Made by a program: the position numbers and the translations under genes
The notes under the pieces: model-generated
Told to the model about the DNA's origin: nothing
Databases searched by the model: none
Seen by the model: the letters and a program-made list of their open reading frames with translations, nothing else
Origin: Mucilaginibacter oryzae
GTDB taxonomy: Bacteria > Bacteroidota > Bacteroidia > Sphingobacteriales > Sphingobacteriaceae
DNA length: 64,000 nt
Assembly (NCBI RefSeq): GCF_003148845.1
Contig: NZ_QGHA01000006.1
Location: forward strand, 244,909-308,908
Reading direction: 5' to 3'
Shown: in pieces, positions 57,811-64,000 of the stretch
Position numbering within the stretch: position 1 is the stretch's first letter
Layout: every line of letters starts with the position of its first letter

Positions 57811-59454
57811 ATGAAATTTATAAATAGAATATGCGGCATCAGCCTGATAGCATTTTTGATCATGCTCGCCGCGCCAAATATCAGCAAAGCCCAGGATGGA
57901 GGCTACGTATCCGACCAGGAATTTTACGATGAGCTCGACCCCTACGGCACCTGGGTTTCCGACCCGCAATACGGCAACGTTTGGGTTCCGGATGCCGAAG
58001 ATGATTTCAGACCATACGCCACCCGCGGCCATTGGGTAGTTACCGATTACGGTAATACCTGGGTTTCGGACTATAAATGGGGCTGGGCACCGTTTCATTA
58101 CGGCCGCTGGCGTTACGACGATTATTATGGATGGGAATGGATTCCGGGTAATGAATGGGCACCGGCCTGGGTAACCTGGAGGCATGGCGGCGGCTATTAC
58201 GGCTGGGCCCCGTTACAACCGGGTATCAGTATCAGCATTTCGTTAGGCGGCGGCTATCATGTGCCCGATAACTATTGGGTTTGCGCGCCGCAGGCTTACA
58301 TTACCAGTCCGCAGATTTATAACTATTATACACCGCGCCCACGGGTAGTGAATATCATTAACCGCACTACCATTATTAACAATACGTATGTTAATAACAA
58401 CAACACCTACATTACCGGCCCCCGTATAAACGAAATCAGGCAGGTAACCAACAACAGGAATGTGCGTGTTTATAACATAACCAATGTTAACAGGCCAAAC
58501 GGCGGCGGCAGGGTAGTGAACAACACGGTAAACATTTATCGCCCTGAAGTTAGGAAAGCACCCGACGCAAGACCTGCAAGGGTAGTGAACGCAGTGGCTT
58601 ACCGTCAGGAAAACCCTAATGCGGGTATTGCCAACAGGGGCCGTGATAACATCACTGTAAATCGTAATAACGCGGCACGATTAAGGGAAATTGCCCGTAC
58701 TGAAAAACCTGATAACAGGATAGTACAGGTTAACCATGACAGGCCCGCAGCCAGACCAACCGCTGCAGACAATCGTAGCCAGGCACAACCGGCTAACCGT
58801 CAGCAACAGTTACAGCAAAGGCAACAGGCACAGCAGCAACAACTGCAACAACGCGCACAAGATGAGCAGCAACGTGAAAGGAATCAACAGGCTACTACTC
58901 GTCAGCAACAGTTACAGCAAAGGCAACAGGCACAGCAGCAACGTGGGCAACAAGGCTTACAAAGCAAACCGGTTGATGAGCAAGGTCAGCGCCAGGAACG
59001 CCAGCAACAAATGGAGCAGCAGCGTCGGCAACAACAGCAACAACGCCAGCAACAAATGGAACAGCAGCGCCAGCAGCAACAGCAACAACGCCAGCAGCAG
59101 ATGGAACAGCAGCGCCAGCAGCAACAGCAACAACGCCAGCAGCAAATGGAGCAGCAACGCCAGCAACAGCAACAACGCCAGCAGCAAATGGAACAGCAGC
59201 ACCAGCAACAACAACAGCAACGCCAGCAAGAGATGGAACAGCAGCGCCAGCAGCAACAGCAACAACGCCAGCAGCAAATGGAGCAGCAGCGCCAGCAGCA
59301 ACAGCAACAACGCCAGCAACAAATGGAGCAGCAGCGTCAGCAACAACAGCAACAGCGCCAGCAGCAGATGGAGCAGCAGCGTCAGCAACAACAGCAACAG
59401 CGCCAGCAGGAGCAGCAACAACGCCAACAGCAACAACGCAGGCCGGCCAACTAA
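57811..59454 (+). CDS. DUF6600-type secreted protein with glutamine-rich repeat tail
   Basis: 547 aa with signal peptide (MKFINRICGISLIAFLIMLA). Residues about 30-150 are Trp/Tyr/Gly-rich repeats (ELDPYGTWVSDPQYGNVWVP, GHWVVTDYGNTWVSDYKWGW) as in DUF6600 proteins; then an Asn-rich part (about 185-260), and from about 330 a Gln/Arg tail with nine copies of a 15-residue unit (MEQQRQQQQQQRQQQ; 59011-59412). Such proteins are thought to be outside the inner membrane; role unknown. The long complementary and +1-frame open stretches over the tail are artefacts of its CAG/CAA codons. Confidence 0.85.
   Translation: MKFINRICGISLIAFLIMLAAPNISKAQDGGYVSDQEFYDELDPYGTWVSDPQYGNVWVPDAEDDFRPYATRGHWVVTDYGNTWVSDYKWGWAPFHYGRWRYDDYYGWEWIPGNEWAPAWVTWRHGGGYYGWAPLQPGISISISLGGGYHVPDNYWVCAPQAYITSPQIYNYYTPRPRVVNIINRTTIINNTYVNNNNTYITGPRINEIRQVTNNRNVRVYNITNVNRPNGGGRVVNNTVNIYRPEVRKAPDARPARVVNAVAYRQENPNAGIANRGRDNITVNRNNAARLREIARTEKPDNRIVQVNHDRPAARPTAADNRSQAQPANRQQQLQQRQQAQQQQLQQRAQDEQQRERNQQATTRQQQLQQRQQAQQQRGQQGLQSKPVDEQGQRQERQQQMEQQRRQQQQQRQQQMEQQRQQQQQQRQQQMEQQRQQQQQQRQQQMEQQRQQQQQRQQQMEQQHQQQQQQRQQEMEQQRQQQQQQRQQQMEQQRQQQQQQRQQQMEQQRQQQQQQRQQQMEQQRQQQQQQRQQEQQQRQQQQRRPAN
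59011..59412 (+). repeat. Nine tandem 45-bp repeats encoding a Gln-rich 15-mer
   Basis: In-frame minisatellite in the DUF6600 gene: nine units beginning ATGGA(G/A)CAGCA. The fourth is one codon short, the fifth has His for Arg, and the fifth and ninth end in Glu. CAG/CAA codon mixtures differ between units, so they are not exact copies. Confidence 0.9.
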
Positions 59455-59480
59455 ATCAATAATTTTATAACCGCCATAAT

Positions 59481-59516
59481 AAACAGCACGTATAACACAT
59501 TATATACGTGCTGTTT
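59481..59516 (+). terminator. Terminator of the DUF6600 gene
   Basis: AAACAGCACGTATA / TATACGTGCTGTTT, perfect 14-bp stem, then T-run. Confidence 0.85.
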
Positions 59517-59541
59517 TTATATTAGGGGCTGATTAAAAAAA

Positions 59542-59991
59542 ATGAAAAAAACGCTGCATTTCTCCTGCTTCATAATCCTGCTGTGGCTGGCAAACTATCA
59601 TCATACCGTAAAAGCCCAGGAAACGCCGGGTAAACCATCAACGCAAATCAACTTTATTGAAAACTCATGGACCGAAGCTTTAAAACAGGCGGCAAAGCAA
59701 AAGAAATATATTTTTGTTGACGCCTATGCATCATGGTGCGGCCCCTGTAAAATGCTAAAAGCCATTACCTTTAAAAACAATAAGGTAGCTGATTTTTATA
59801 ACGATAATTTTGTGAATGTAGCCATTGATATGGAAAAAGGACAAGGCCCGGCCCTCGCTGCCGAATGGGGCTTACAGGCCTACCCTACCATGATCATTTT
59901 TAATAGTAAAGGGAAACCCATATCAGGAACGGTAGGCTATATCCGGCCCAATGACCTGATTAAATTCGGGCAGCGCGCTTTGAATAAATAG
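59542..59991 (+). CDS. Exported thioredoxin-family protein
   Basis: 149 aa: signal peptide (MKKTLHFSCFIILLWLANYH), thioredoxin domain with WCGPCK at about 65-70 (FVDAYASWCGPCKMLKAITF) and cis-Pro AYPTMIIFNSKGK. Similar to DUF255/thioredoxin_7-like disulphide reductases acting in the periplasm. Target unknown; single gene between two terminators. Confidence 0.92.
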   Translation: MKKTLHFSCFIILLWLANYHHTVKAQETPGKPSTQINFIENSWTEALKQAAKQKKYIFVDAYASWCGPCKMLKAITFKNNKVADFYNDNFVNVAIDMEKGQGPALAAEWGLQAYPTMIIFNSKGKPISGTVGYIRPNDLIKFGQRALNK

Positions 59992-60007
59992 TTTCAGGTA
60001 CTATTTT

Positions 60008-60050
60008 AAAAAAAGACCGGCTTCCTGGTAAAGGAGCCGGTCTTTTTTTT
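60008..60050. terminator. Bidirectional terminator
   Basis: AAAAAAAGACCGGCT / AGCCGGTCTTTTTTTT, perfect 15-bp stem with A/T runs on both sides, between convergent thioredoxin and ferritin-like genes. Confidence 0.88.
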
Positions 60051-60069
60051 GATGGATTACCGTTTGGGC

Positions 60070-60915
60070 TTAACTGTAGATAAAAGTACCAACTAATAGC
60101 TCCAATACCTGATCTTTGCTCAATGGCTCATCAAACGCCGCGGTAGCTACCGCTACGGATGTTGTTGATGCGGTTACGCTTGGCAAGGTAGTAAGATCAA
60201 CTCCTCCCTGTTTTATTGTTTCTTCGCCTGCGTAATTACCGTTTACCAGCGATATGCCGGTATCATTACCTAAGGTGGCAGTGCTGGTAATCCATGGTGA
60301 AACACCCAGCAACTGGCGGATAGCCGAAGCATGACGGGCTTCAACCGCGTGGATTGATAACGCCGCTGTTAAAATATCCTTATTGCCCAGCAGGTTTGGC
60401 GCCTGCCCCTTATAAGCGCGTACGCCGGTGTCTTCAAAGGCAAGCGCTACCTTCAGAAATAAACTATAATCGCTAAACACACCTTTAAAAGGGCCGTTAC
60501 CGGTACCACCGCCCGCCGTAAAATCAAATTTTGGCGAAGTAACCGGCGTACCTCCAGATTGAGTGATAGCTGTTTTCAGGAAAGCCACGTGCTGATTTTC
60601 GTCATCCTTTACGGTATTGATATAAGCCGTGCCCGAAGCCGGGATCAACCCGGCCGAAGCAGCTCCCTGGTTGTAAAATGACGATTCGAGGTACTCGAGG
60701 GTTAACGCGTAGTTCAACACATCAACAACAGAGGTTGTAGCTGTTGCGCCGTAAGCCCTTTTTAGCATAGTGCCCAGGGCAAATGGCACGGCTGCCAGCG
60801 CCACCTTCGAACCGAAGCTGGTTATATTTTTGATGGCCGCGCGGCGTGGGTTGAGCCTGTCGTTCAGTTCCGGATCAACTTTTTCTAATTCTTCTACTAT
60901 ATTAAATAAATTCAT
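60070..60915 (-). CDS. Ferritin-like protein with Tat-type signal
   Basis: 281 aa. The N-terminus has a twin-Arg pair in NPRRAAIKNITSFGSKVALA, typical of Tat signals. The ferritin_2-like four-helix bundle then has VLNYALTLEYLESSFYNQGA, DDENQHVAFLKTAI, ALAFEDTGVRAYKGQAPNLL and HAVEARHASAIRQLLG, with the Glu/His set for a di-metal site. It is likely a periplasmic iron or oxidative-stress protein. It lies 12 bases after its paralogue in one operon. Confidence 0.88.
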   Translation of the reverse strand: MNLFNIVEELEKVDPELNDRLNPRRAAIKNITSFGSKVALAAVPFALGTMLKRAYGATATTSVVDVLNYALTLEYLESSFYNQGAASAGLIPASGTAYINTVKDDENQHVAFLKTAITQSGGTPVTSPKFDFTAGGGTGNGPFKGVFSDYSLFLKVALAFEDTGVRAYKGQAPNLLGNKDILTAALSIHAVEARHASAIRQLLGVSPWITSTATLGNDTGISLVNGNYAGEETIKQGGVDLTTLPSVTASTTSVAVATAAFDEPLSKDQVLELLVGTFIYS

Positions 60916-60927
60916 GGCGATGTGGGT

Positions 60928-61620
60928 TTAAGCTACGTAACCGTAATTAGATGCATTAACTTTAGTTTTGAGGTAGGTATTGGCGATAGGCAATACCTCG
61001 GCAATGGTGGCCGATCTGTTTAAACCATTGCTGTCTACCTGGTCGTCGGCAGCAAATGAACCGGCAACAAGCATATTGCTGATCAATGCCGCGTGCCTGG
61101 CCTCAACCGATACAATTTTACCGGCGATGGTTAGATAACCTGCATCCTGGATCAGGTAGCCGGCGCCATCATAAGCTTTAACACCGGTATCTTCAAACGC
61201 TTTGGCCGCACCAAGCACTGCAGATTTCTTAGTGAAATCGATCGAGCTGAAATCAACTGTTAAAGCCGGAATGGCATTGCCGCCAAGGGCCTTTTTGAAA
61301 AACTCGCGGTGAACAACCTCATGATCGCGGATGCTGGTAAATAACGCCTTTTCGTCGCTGGTCATGCCCGAATAGGGAGAAGCAACTACCTGGATATAAA
61401 ACGCTGCCTCCAGCTGCTCCAGGGCGTAAGCGTAGTTTAAAATAGCAAGGTCGCCTTTCGCGCCAATATCAATGCCCCCGCCAACAATTACCTTATGATC
61501 TTTGTGGCATGCCGCTGTTGCCAAGAGCCCTGCCGAGGCTACCCCTAATCCCGCATAACGCAAAAACGACCTCCTGGCCATGTTAGTTCCGCCTATGCTT
61601 TCTTGTTCGGATGTTTTCAT
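60928..61620 (-). CDS. Ferritin-like Tat/lipoprotein-type protein
   Basis: 230 aa. Tat motif in ARRSFLRYAGLGVASAGLLA, followed by a possible lipobox (ATAACHK), then the ferritin_2-like bundle (AILNYAYALEQLEAAFYIQV, DHEVVHREFFKKAL, AFEDTGVKAYDGAGY, SVEARHAALISNML). Paralogue of the downstream gene and first of the pair; metal-site residues conserved. The sRNA array lies directly upstream on the same strand. Confidence 0.88.
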   Translation of the reverse strand: MKTSEQESIGGTNMARRSFLRYAGLGVASAGLLATAACHKDHKVIVGGGIDIGAKGDLAILNYAYALEQLEAAFYIQVVASPYSGMTSDEKALFTSIRDHEVVHREFFKKALGGNAIPALTVDFSSIDFTKKSAVLGAAKAFEDTGVKAYDGAGYLIQDAGYLTIAGKIVSVEARHAALISNMLVAGSFAADDQVDSNGLNRSATIAEVLPIANTYLKTKVNASNYGYVA

Positions 61621-61805
61621 AGAAGTTTTGATTTTAAGTGGTATAAATTAGTTTCGTTTTGTAAATGATATACGCCCATATAAACCTTGCAGATTGCAAT
61701 AAGTTGATAATTAACCTACTCCGAAACAGAGTGTTTAACTTAGAGACAAAATTCAGCTATCAATCCGGGGTGAACCGGGGAAAGGAAATAAGGGAATGAT
61801 ACATT

Positions 61806-61881
61806 AAAAAAGGCCGAAACACTCTCGCAGTATTTCGGCCCTACATCTACCTATGAAAAACAGTCCTTTTTGGTAAGGACA
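61806..61881 (-). ncRNA. Small RNA copy 1 of the tandem array
   Basis: On the minus strand: 5' hairpin GTCCTT...AAGGAC (61880-61863), linker TGTTTTTCATAGGTAGATG and TAGG, terminator hairpin GGCCGAAA / TTTCGGCC around the loop TACTGCGAGAGTG, then T6. Promoter-like TTGGCATATAATTTGG at 61908-61893. Its 5' hairpin differs from the other copies by paired changes, and the terminator stem also covaries. Predicted length about 76 nt. Confidence 0.75.
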
Positions 61882-61892
61882 TTAACCTTAAT

Positions 61893-61908
61893 CCAAATTA
61901 TATGCCAA
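61893..61908 (-). promoter_or_regulatory. Sigma-54-like element of sRNA copy 1
   Basis: TTGGCATATAATTTGG: -24 GG and -13 G spaced by ten bases; G instead of C at -12. Confidence 0.5.
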
Positions 61909-62060
61909 TTGCCATATATGCCCTAATAGCTTGTTTGGGCGGGTTTTTCAACGTTAAAATATTTTCGTTTGGAAACAATTCCCCAAACCGCGCAATATTT
62001 GCAATGATGATCAATTCTCTATGAACTTTGAGTTAAACGGAATTTAAATTCCCCGGCAAT

Positions 62061-62135
62061 AAAAAAGGCCGGACAACTCTCGCAGTTATTCCGGCCCTAC
62101 ATCTACCTATGAAAAACAACCCTTTGAGAAGGGTA
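62061..62135 (-). ncRNA. Small RNA copy 2 of the tandem array
   Basis: 5' hairpin ACCCTT-CTCA-AAGGGT (62134-62119), the same linker, terminator GGCCGG...CCGGCC with loop AATAACTGCGAGAGTTGT, then T6. Promoter-like TTGGCATTTGGTTTGA at 62162-62147. Predicted length about 75 nt. Confidence 0.78.
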
Positions 62136-62146
62136 TTATAACTTAT

Positions 62147-62162
62147 TCAAACCAAATGCCAA
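62147..62162 (-). promoter_or_regulatory. Sigma-54-like element of sRNA copy 2
   Basis: TTGGCATTTGGTTTGA, same spacing; A at -12. Confidence 0.5.
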
Positions 62163-62317
62163 CTGCAAAAAACACTATTAAACGACTAATTGGCAGTTAT
62201 TTAGACAGTCAAATCGCACCAATGCGTAGAAATGACACCATAATATGGGGAAATGATTATTCATTAGTTAAAATGCCTGCATTTTTAATTCTTATGCAAT
62301 TAACAGGAAGTAAAAAC

Positions 62318-62393
62318 AAAAAGACCGGTCAAACTCTCGCAGTTTAACCGGCCCTACATCTACCTATGAAAACAACCCTTTTTTGTAAGGGTA
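62318..62393 (-). ncRNA. Small RNA copy 3 of the tandem array
   Basis: 5' hairpin ACCCTT...AAGGGT with a longer A-rich loop (62392-62375), linker one T shorter, terminator GGCCGGT...ACCGGTC and AACT...AGTT closing the loop, then T5. Promoter-like TTGGCACTGCCTTTGA at 62420-62405, the copy closest to the sigma-54 -24 consensus. Predicted length about 76 nt. Confidence 0.78.
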
Positions 62394-62404
62394 TTAACTA
62401 TAAT

Positions 62405-62420
62405 TCAAAGGCAGTGCCAA
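62405..62420 (-). promoter_or_regulatory. Sigma-54-like element of sRNA copy 3
   Basis: TTGGCACTGCCTTTGA, same spacing; full TTGGCAC at -24. Confidence 0.55.
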
Positions 62421-62698
62421 TTACCAAAACGGCCTTTAAAGCACCATTTATGCGTATATTGTGATAACCAGCCATTTATTTTGTAGAAATACTTTCCGTA
62501 ATTGATGTGAATTTTCCCAGTGGTTAACTTAGGCAAGTACATTAACCGCAAGTAAAAACATCAAGCTTTTTTTATATAATTCGATTTTAAACTACAGCAA
62601 AGGGAAAAGTGAAGAAAATACTGTAACAAATTATCGAACATTAAGAAGTGCCATACGCAGCCAAACGAAAAAGCGTTGATAAATGAGATTGGATGAAT

Positions 62699-62772
62699 AA
62701 AAAAGGTCGAAACACTCTCGCAGTATTTCGACCCTACATCTACCTATGAAAAACAACCCCTTGAGAAGGGTA
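62699..62772 (-). ncRNA. Small RNA copy 4 of the tandem array
   Basis: 5' hairpin ACCCTT-CTCA-AGGGGT (one G-U pair, 62771-62756), the same linker, terminator GGTCGAAA / TTTCGACC (a compensated C-G to T-A change relative to copy 1) around the same loop, then T6. Promoter-like TTGGCATTTCGTTTGA at 62799-62784. Predicted length about 74 nt. Confidence 0.78.
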
Positions 62773-62783
62773 ATAACATGAAG

Positions 62784-62799
62784 TCAAACGAAATGCCAA
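62784..62799 (-). promoter_or_regulatory. Sigma-54-like element of sRNA copy 4
   Basis: TTGGCATTTCGTTTGA, same spacing; A at -12. Confidence 0.5.
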
Positions 62800-62991
62800 T
62801 TGTTAAAATACGCCTATAACAGCTTAAAAGCCAATTTTTTAATACTCCGTGTAAGTTTTTTTGTAGATAATTTACCCGGCAATGAGTTTATTTTCCCCAT
62901 ATGGGAAATGATGCCTGAGCAAGCAAACAAATTGTTATAGAAAATGCTTACTATAGAAACCATCCCTACCAAACTTTGTTAATTGACTATT

Positions 62992-63309
62992 ATGGACCAC
63001 AATGTATATTTACTGGTTACCGATCCAAGAAACCCCTGCCGGGATGTGATCCATTCCAGGGATACACGCCTTAAGGTTAAAGTATTTTGCCTTGACGAGG
63101 AGCGGTTTAGCGCCGACGATAATGAGATCCAGCTTTACGGCTATGCCGATCATAAGCTTTATGCCTTCGAAACCATTGATTTAGATGCCGAAGACGCGCT
63201 TGATTTGGTAAGCGCCATACAATGGTATGCCAATTACATCGGCGATCCGGAGATGGAAATACTGCCAGAAGACCCGCGACCGCGGGCACAATACAGGGAT
63301 GTACAGTGA
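62992..63309 (+). CDS. Small acidic protein of unknown function
   Basis: 105 aa from ATG 62992 (MDHNVYLLVTDPRNPCRDVI); a TTG three codons earlier is less likely. Rich in Asp/Glu, no membrane segment; a helical DLDAEDALDLVSAIQWYANY region and a disordered Pro/Arg tail (EDPRPRAQYRDVQ). No family recognised. Codon use resembles the flanking genes, which supports it as real. Confidence 0.6.
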   Translation: MDHNVYLLVTDPRNPCRDVIHSRDTRLKVKVFCLDEERFSADDNEIQLYGYADHKLYAFETIDLDAEDALDLVSAIQWYANYIGDPEMEILPEDPRPRAQYRDVQ

Positions 63310-63366
63310 TACGCTCAACCTTATATTTCTTAAAATCAGCGCTGTAAAAATTATTTCACTTTTTAT

Positions 63367-63397
63367 TTTGACAAATTAAGTCGGAATTCTATATTTG
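63367..63397 (+). promoter_or_regulatory. Promoter of the first tRNA-Val
   Basis: TTTG at 63367-63370 and TATATTTG at 63390-63397, 19 bases apart: a Bacteroidota -33/-7 pair just upstream of the tRNA. Confidence 0.7.
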
Positions 63398-63412
63398 CAG
63401 TCCCAAAACAAG

Positions 63413-63487
63413 GGGAGCATAGCTCAGCTGGTTCAGAGCATCTGCCTTACAAGCAGAGGGTCACAGGTTCGAATCCTGTTGCTCCCA
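63413..63487 (+). tRNA. tRNA-Val (anticodon TAC)
   Basis: 75 bases, complete cloverleaf: acceptor GGGAGCA/TGCTCCC, anticodon arm TCTGC-CTTACAA-GCAGA, T arm with GGTTCGAATC. CCA is not encoded. Identical to the second copy 166 bases further on. Confidence 0.97.
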
Positions 63488-63540
63488 CAAAAATGCCTTT
63501 AGCTTCATCTGAAGGCTTTTTTATTAAGTTCATTATACCA

Positions 63541-63566
63541 AATCAAAACCCAGATAGGTTTTGATT
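63541..63566 (+). terminator. Hairpin between the two tRNA genes
   Basis: AATCAAAACC / GGTTTTGATT, perfect 10-bp stem with 6-nt loop; only a short T-rich tail, so weak as a terminator or possibly a processing signal. Confidence 0.4.
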
Positions 63567-63578
63567 CTTTACCAAAAA

Positions 63579-63653
63579 GGGAGCATAGCTCAGCTGGTTC
63601 AGAGCATCTGCCTTACAAGCAGAGGGTCACAGGTTCGAATCCTGTTGCTCCCA
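63579..63653 (+). tRNA. tRNA-Val (anticodon TAC), second copy
   Basis: 75 bases, identical to 63413-63487. No separate TAnnTTTG promoter is seen, so it is probably co-transcribed with the first. Confidence 0.97.
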
Positions 63654-63677
63654 CAAAGTGGACCATCAGAAACCACC

Positions 63678-63711
63678 AAAACCCTGTAAATTGGCTGATT
63701 TACAGGGTTTT
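63678..63711 (+). terminator. Terminator of the tRNA-Val transcript
   Basis: AAAACCCTGTAAAT / ATTTACAGGGTTTT, perfect 14-bp stem, loop TGGCTG, then further T. Confidence 0.88.
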
Positions 63712-63790
63712 TTGTTTTAATCCATATCAATTCTACGCAAAGTTTCTCAACGTTTTGGGATCAAGCAAAAAAGTTGGGGGGATAGTTTTA

Positions 63791-64000
63791 TTAGGCATAG
63801 ATTTTCATTAGTCTAAACATAAAGAACTCGACATTTCTTACTCCTCTGAATTGTGCTCTTAAGGCTTTAATCTTTGCATTGAAAGATTCTGCTGAGGCAT
63901 TGGTGTGCCTTTTGTCAAAGTAATTGAGAATGGTTTGATAATGGTTTTGGATTGTTCTGGAAACGGTAGCAAAAGCCTTAATACCCGATCTTTCCACTTC
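63791..64000 (-). mobile_element. Transposase C-terminal part (ISL3-like), cut by the window edge
   Basis: About 70 codons end at 63791 and run off the right edge: EVERSGIKAFATVSRTIQNH, YFDKRHTNASAESFNAKIKA and VRNVEFFMFRLMKIYA. R-x-T-N-x-x-x-E-x-x-N-x-K-I-K followed by G-x-R-N-x-x-x-F-x-x-R is the C-terminal signature of ISL3-type DDE transposases, with the last acidic residue in AES. The start lies outside; an in-frame GTG near 63997 is inside the protein. The IS end should lie in 63712-63790, next to the tRNA terminator. Confidence 0.75.

Larger units (their letters stand above)
61621..62991. other. 1.3-kb gene-free region holding the small-RNA array
   Basis: No convincing protein gene. 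It contains four copies of a 100-130-base unit, read on the minus strand as small RNAs (listed singly). The open frame at 62156-62347 crosses one unit and its promoter and is not called. Confidence 0.75.

Noticed and set aside
58736..59470. Long +1-frame (Ser/Asn-rich) and antisense (Leu-rich) open frames over the DUF6600 tail
   Set aside because: They arise mechanically from CAG/CAA repeats; the annotated frame has the signal peptide and the DUF6600 domain.
62156..62347. 63-aa open frame inside the sRNA region
   Set aside because: It starts in the promoter element of sRNA copy 2, ends in the terminator of copy 3, and has no protein features.
61806..62772. CRISPR array
   Set aside because: The repeats are too long, too few and irregularly spaced (about 260-380 bases), with intervening DNA far longer than spacers and no cas genes; the structure fits small RNAs.
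61893..62799. Housekeeping TAnnTTTG promoters for the sRNA array
   Set aside because: All copies have TTTG, but none has TA two bases before it, while TTGGCA at fixed distance is kept in every copy; the sigma-54-like reading explains more. Not fully excluded, since the -12 C is missing.

Overview
The window looks like a chromosomal stretch of a Bacteroidota bacterium of the Sphingobacteriaceae type (Mucilaginibacter/Pedobacter-like; an inference from gene content, not from a marker gene). Pointers are promoter -7 boxes of the form TAnnTTTG, weak Shine-Dalgarno sites, a giant hybrid two-component regulator, GH3 enzymes, an OstA-like protein, DUF2306/DUF2911/Atu4866 proteins and many palindromic interspersed repeats.

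Layout. 1-6.3 kb: the N-terminal part of an AraC-type regulator, a lectin/HExxH lipoprotein, and a hybrid two-component system. 6.3-11.9 kb: an oxidoreductase, a GG-leader (RiPP-like) small protein with a thioredoxin-like neighbour, gcvT, comB and an acetyltransferase. 12-20.5 kb: an RND/MMPL exporter, a dgk-recO pair, two tandem SDR genes with an Atu4866 protein and an AraC regulator, and an ECF sigma/anti-sigma pair. 20.7-31.7 kb: an outer-membrane protein, a carboxylesterase remnant, two GH3 glycosidases in an operon, gapN, and a DUF2306 operon. 31.8-38.1 kb: an AhpC/AhpD-type peroxide pair and a tetR-tolC-hlyD-emrB drug-efflux operon with visible operators. 38.3-52.1 kb: a PIG-L deacetylase, a sodium:solute symporter preceded by two tiny membrane proteins, a DUF2911 protein, an rRNA methyltransferase, an oxidoreductase, an OstA-like protein and tilS. 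52.1-60 kb: a PIN-domain toxin with a large partner gene, LysR/MFS, CPBP, an isopenicillin-N-synthase-like oxygenase, a DUF6600 protein with a glutamine-rich tail, and a thioredoxin. 60-64 kb: two Tat-exported ferritin-like proteins, a 1.3-kb gene-free stretch, two identical tRNA-Val genes and the end of a transposase.

The most unusual object is in the gene-free stretch. Four repeats at 61.8-62.8 kb read on the minus strand as four small RNAs of about 75 nt. Each has a 5' hairpin, a nearly invariant linker and a terminator hairpin whose arms covary between copies, and each lies behind a sigma-54-like -24/-12 element (TTGGCAY-N5-TTGR). A fifth, diverged member with the same promoter and architecture sits at 19.2-19.3 kb, downstream of the anti-sigma gene. 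Other points of interest are the PIN gene with its 259-aa partner, the GG-leader peptide, a 41-aa membrane ORF locked between a symporter and its upstream neighbour, a repeat element translated into the N-terminus of ComB, terminator-like hairpins in the leaders of gapN and the thioredoxin-like gene, and many start codons placed within a few bases of a -7 box (leaderless mRNAs).
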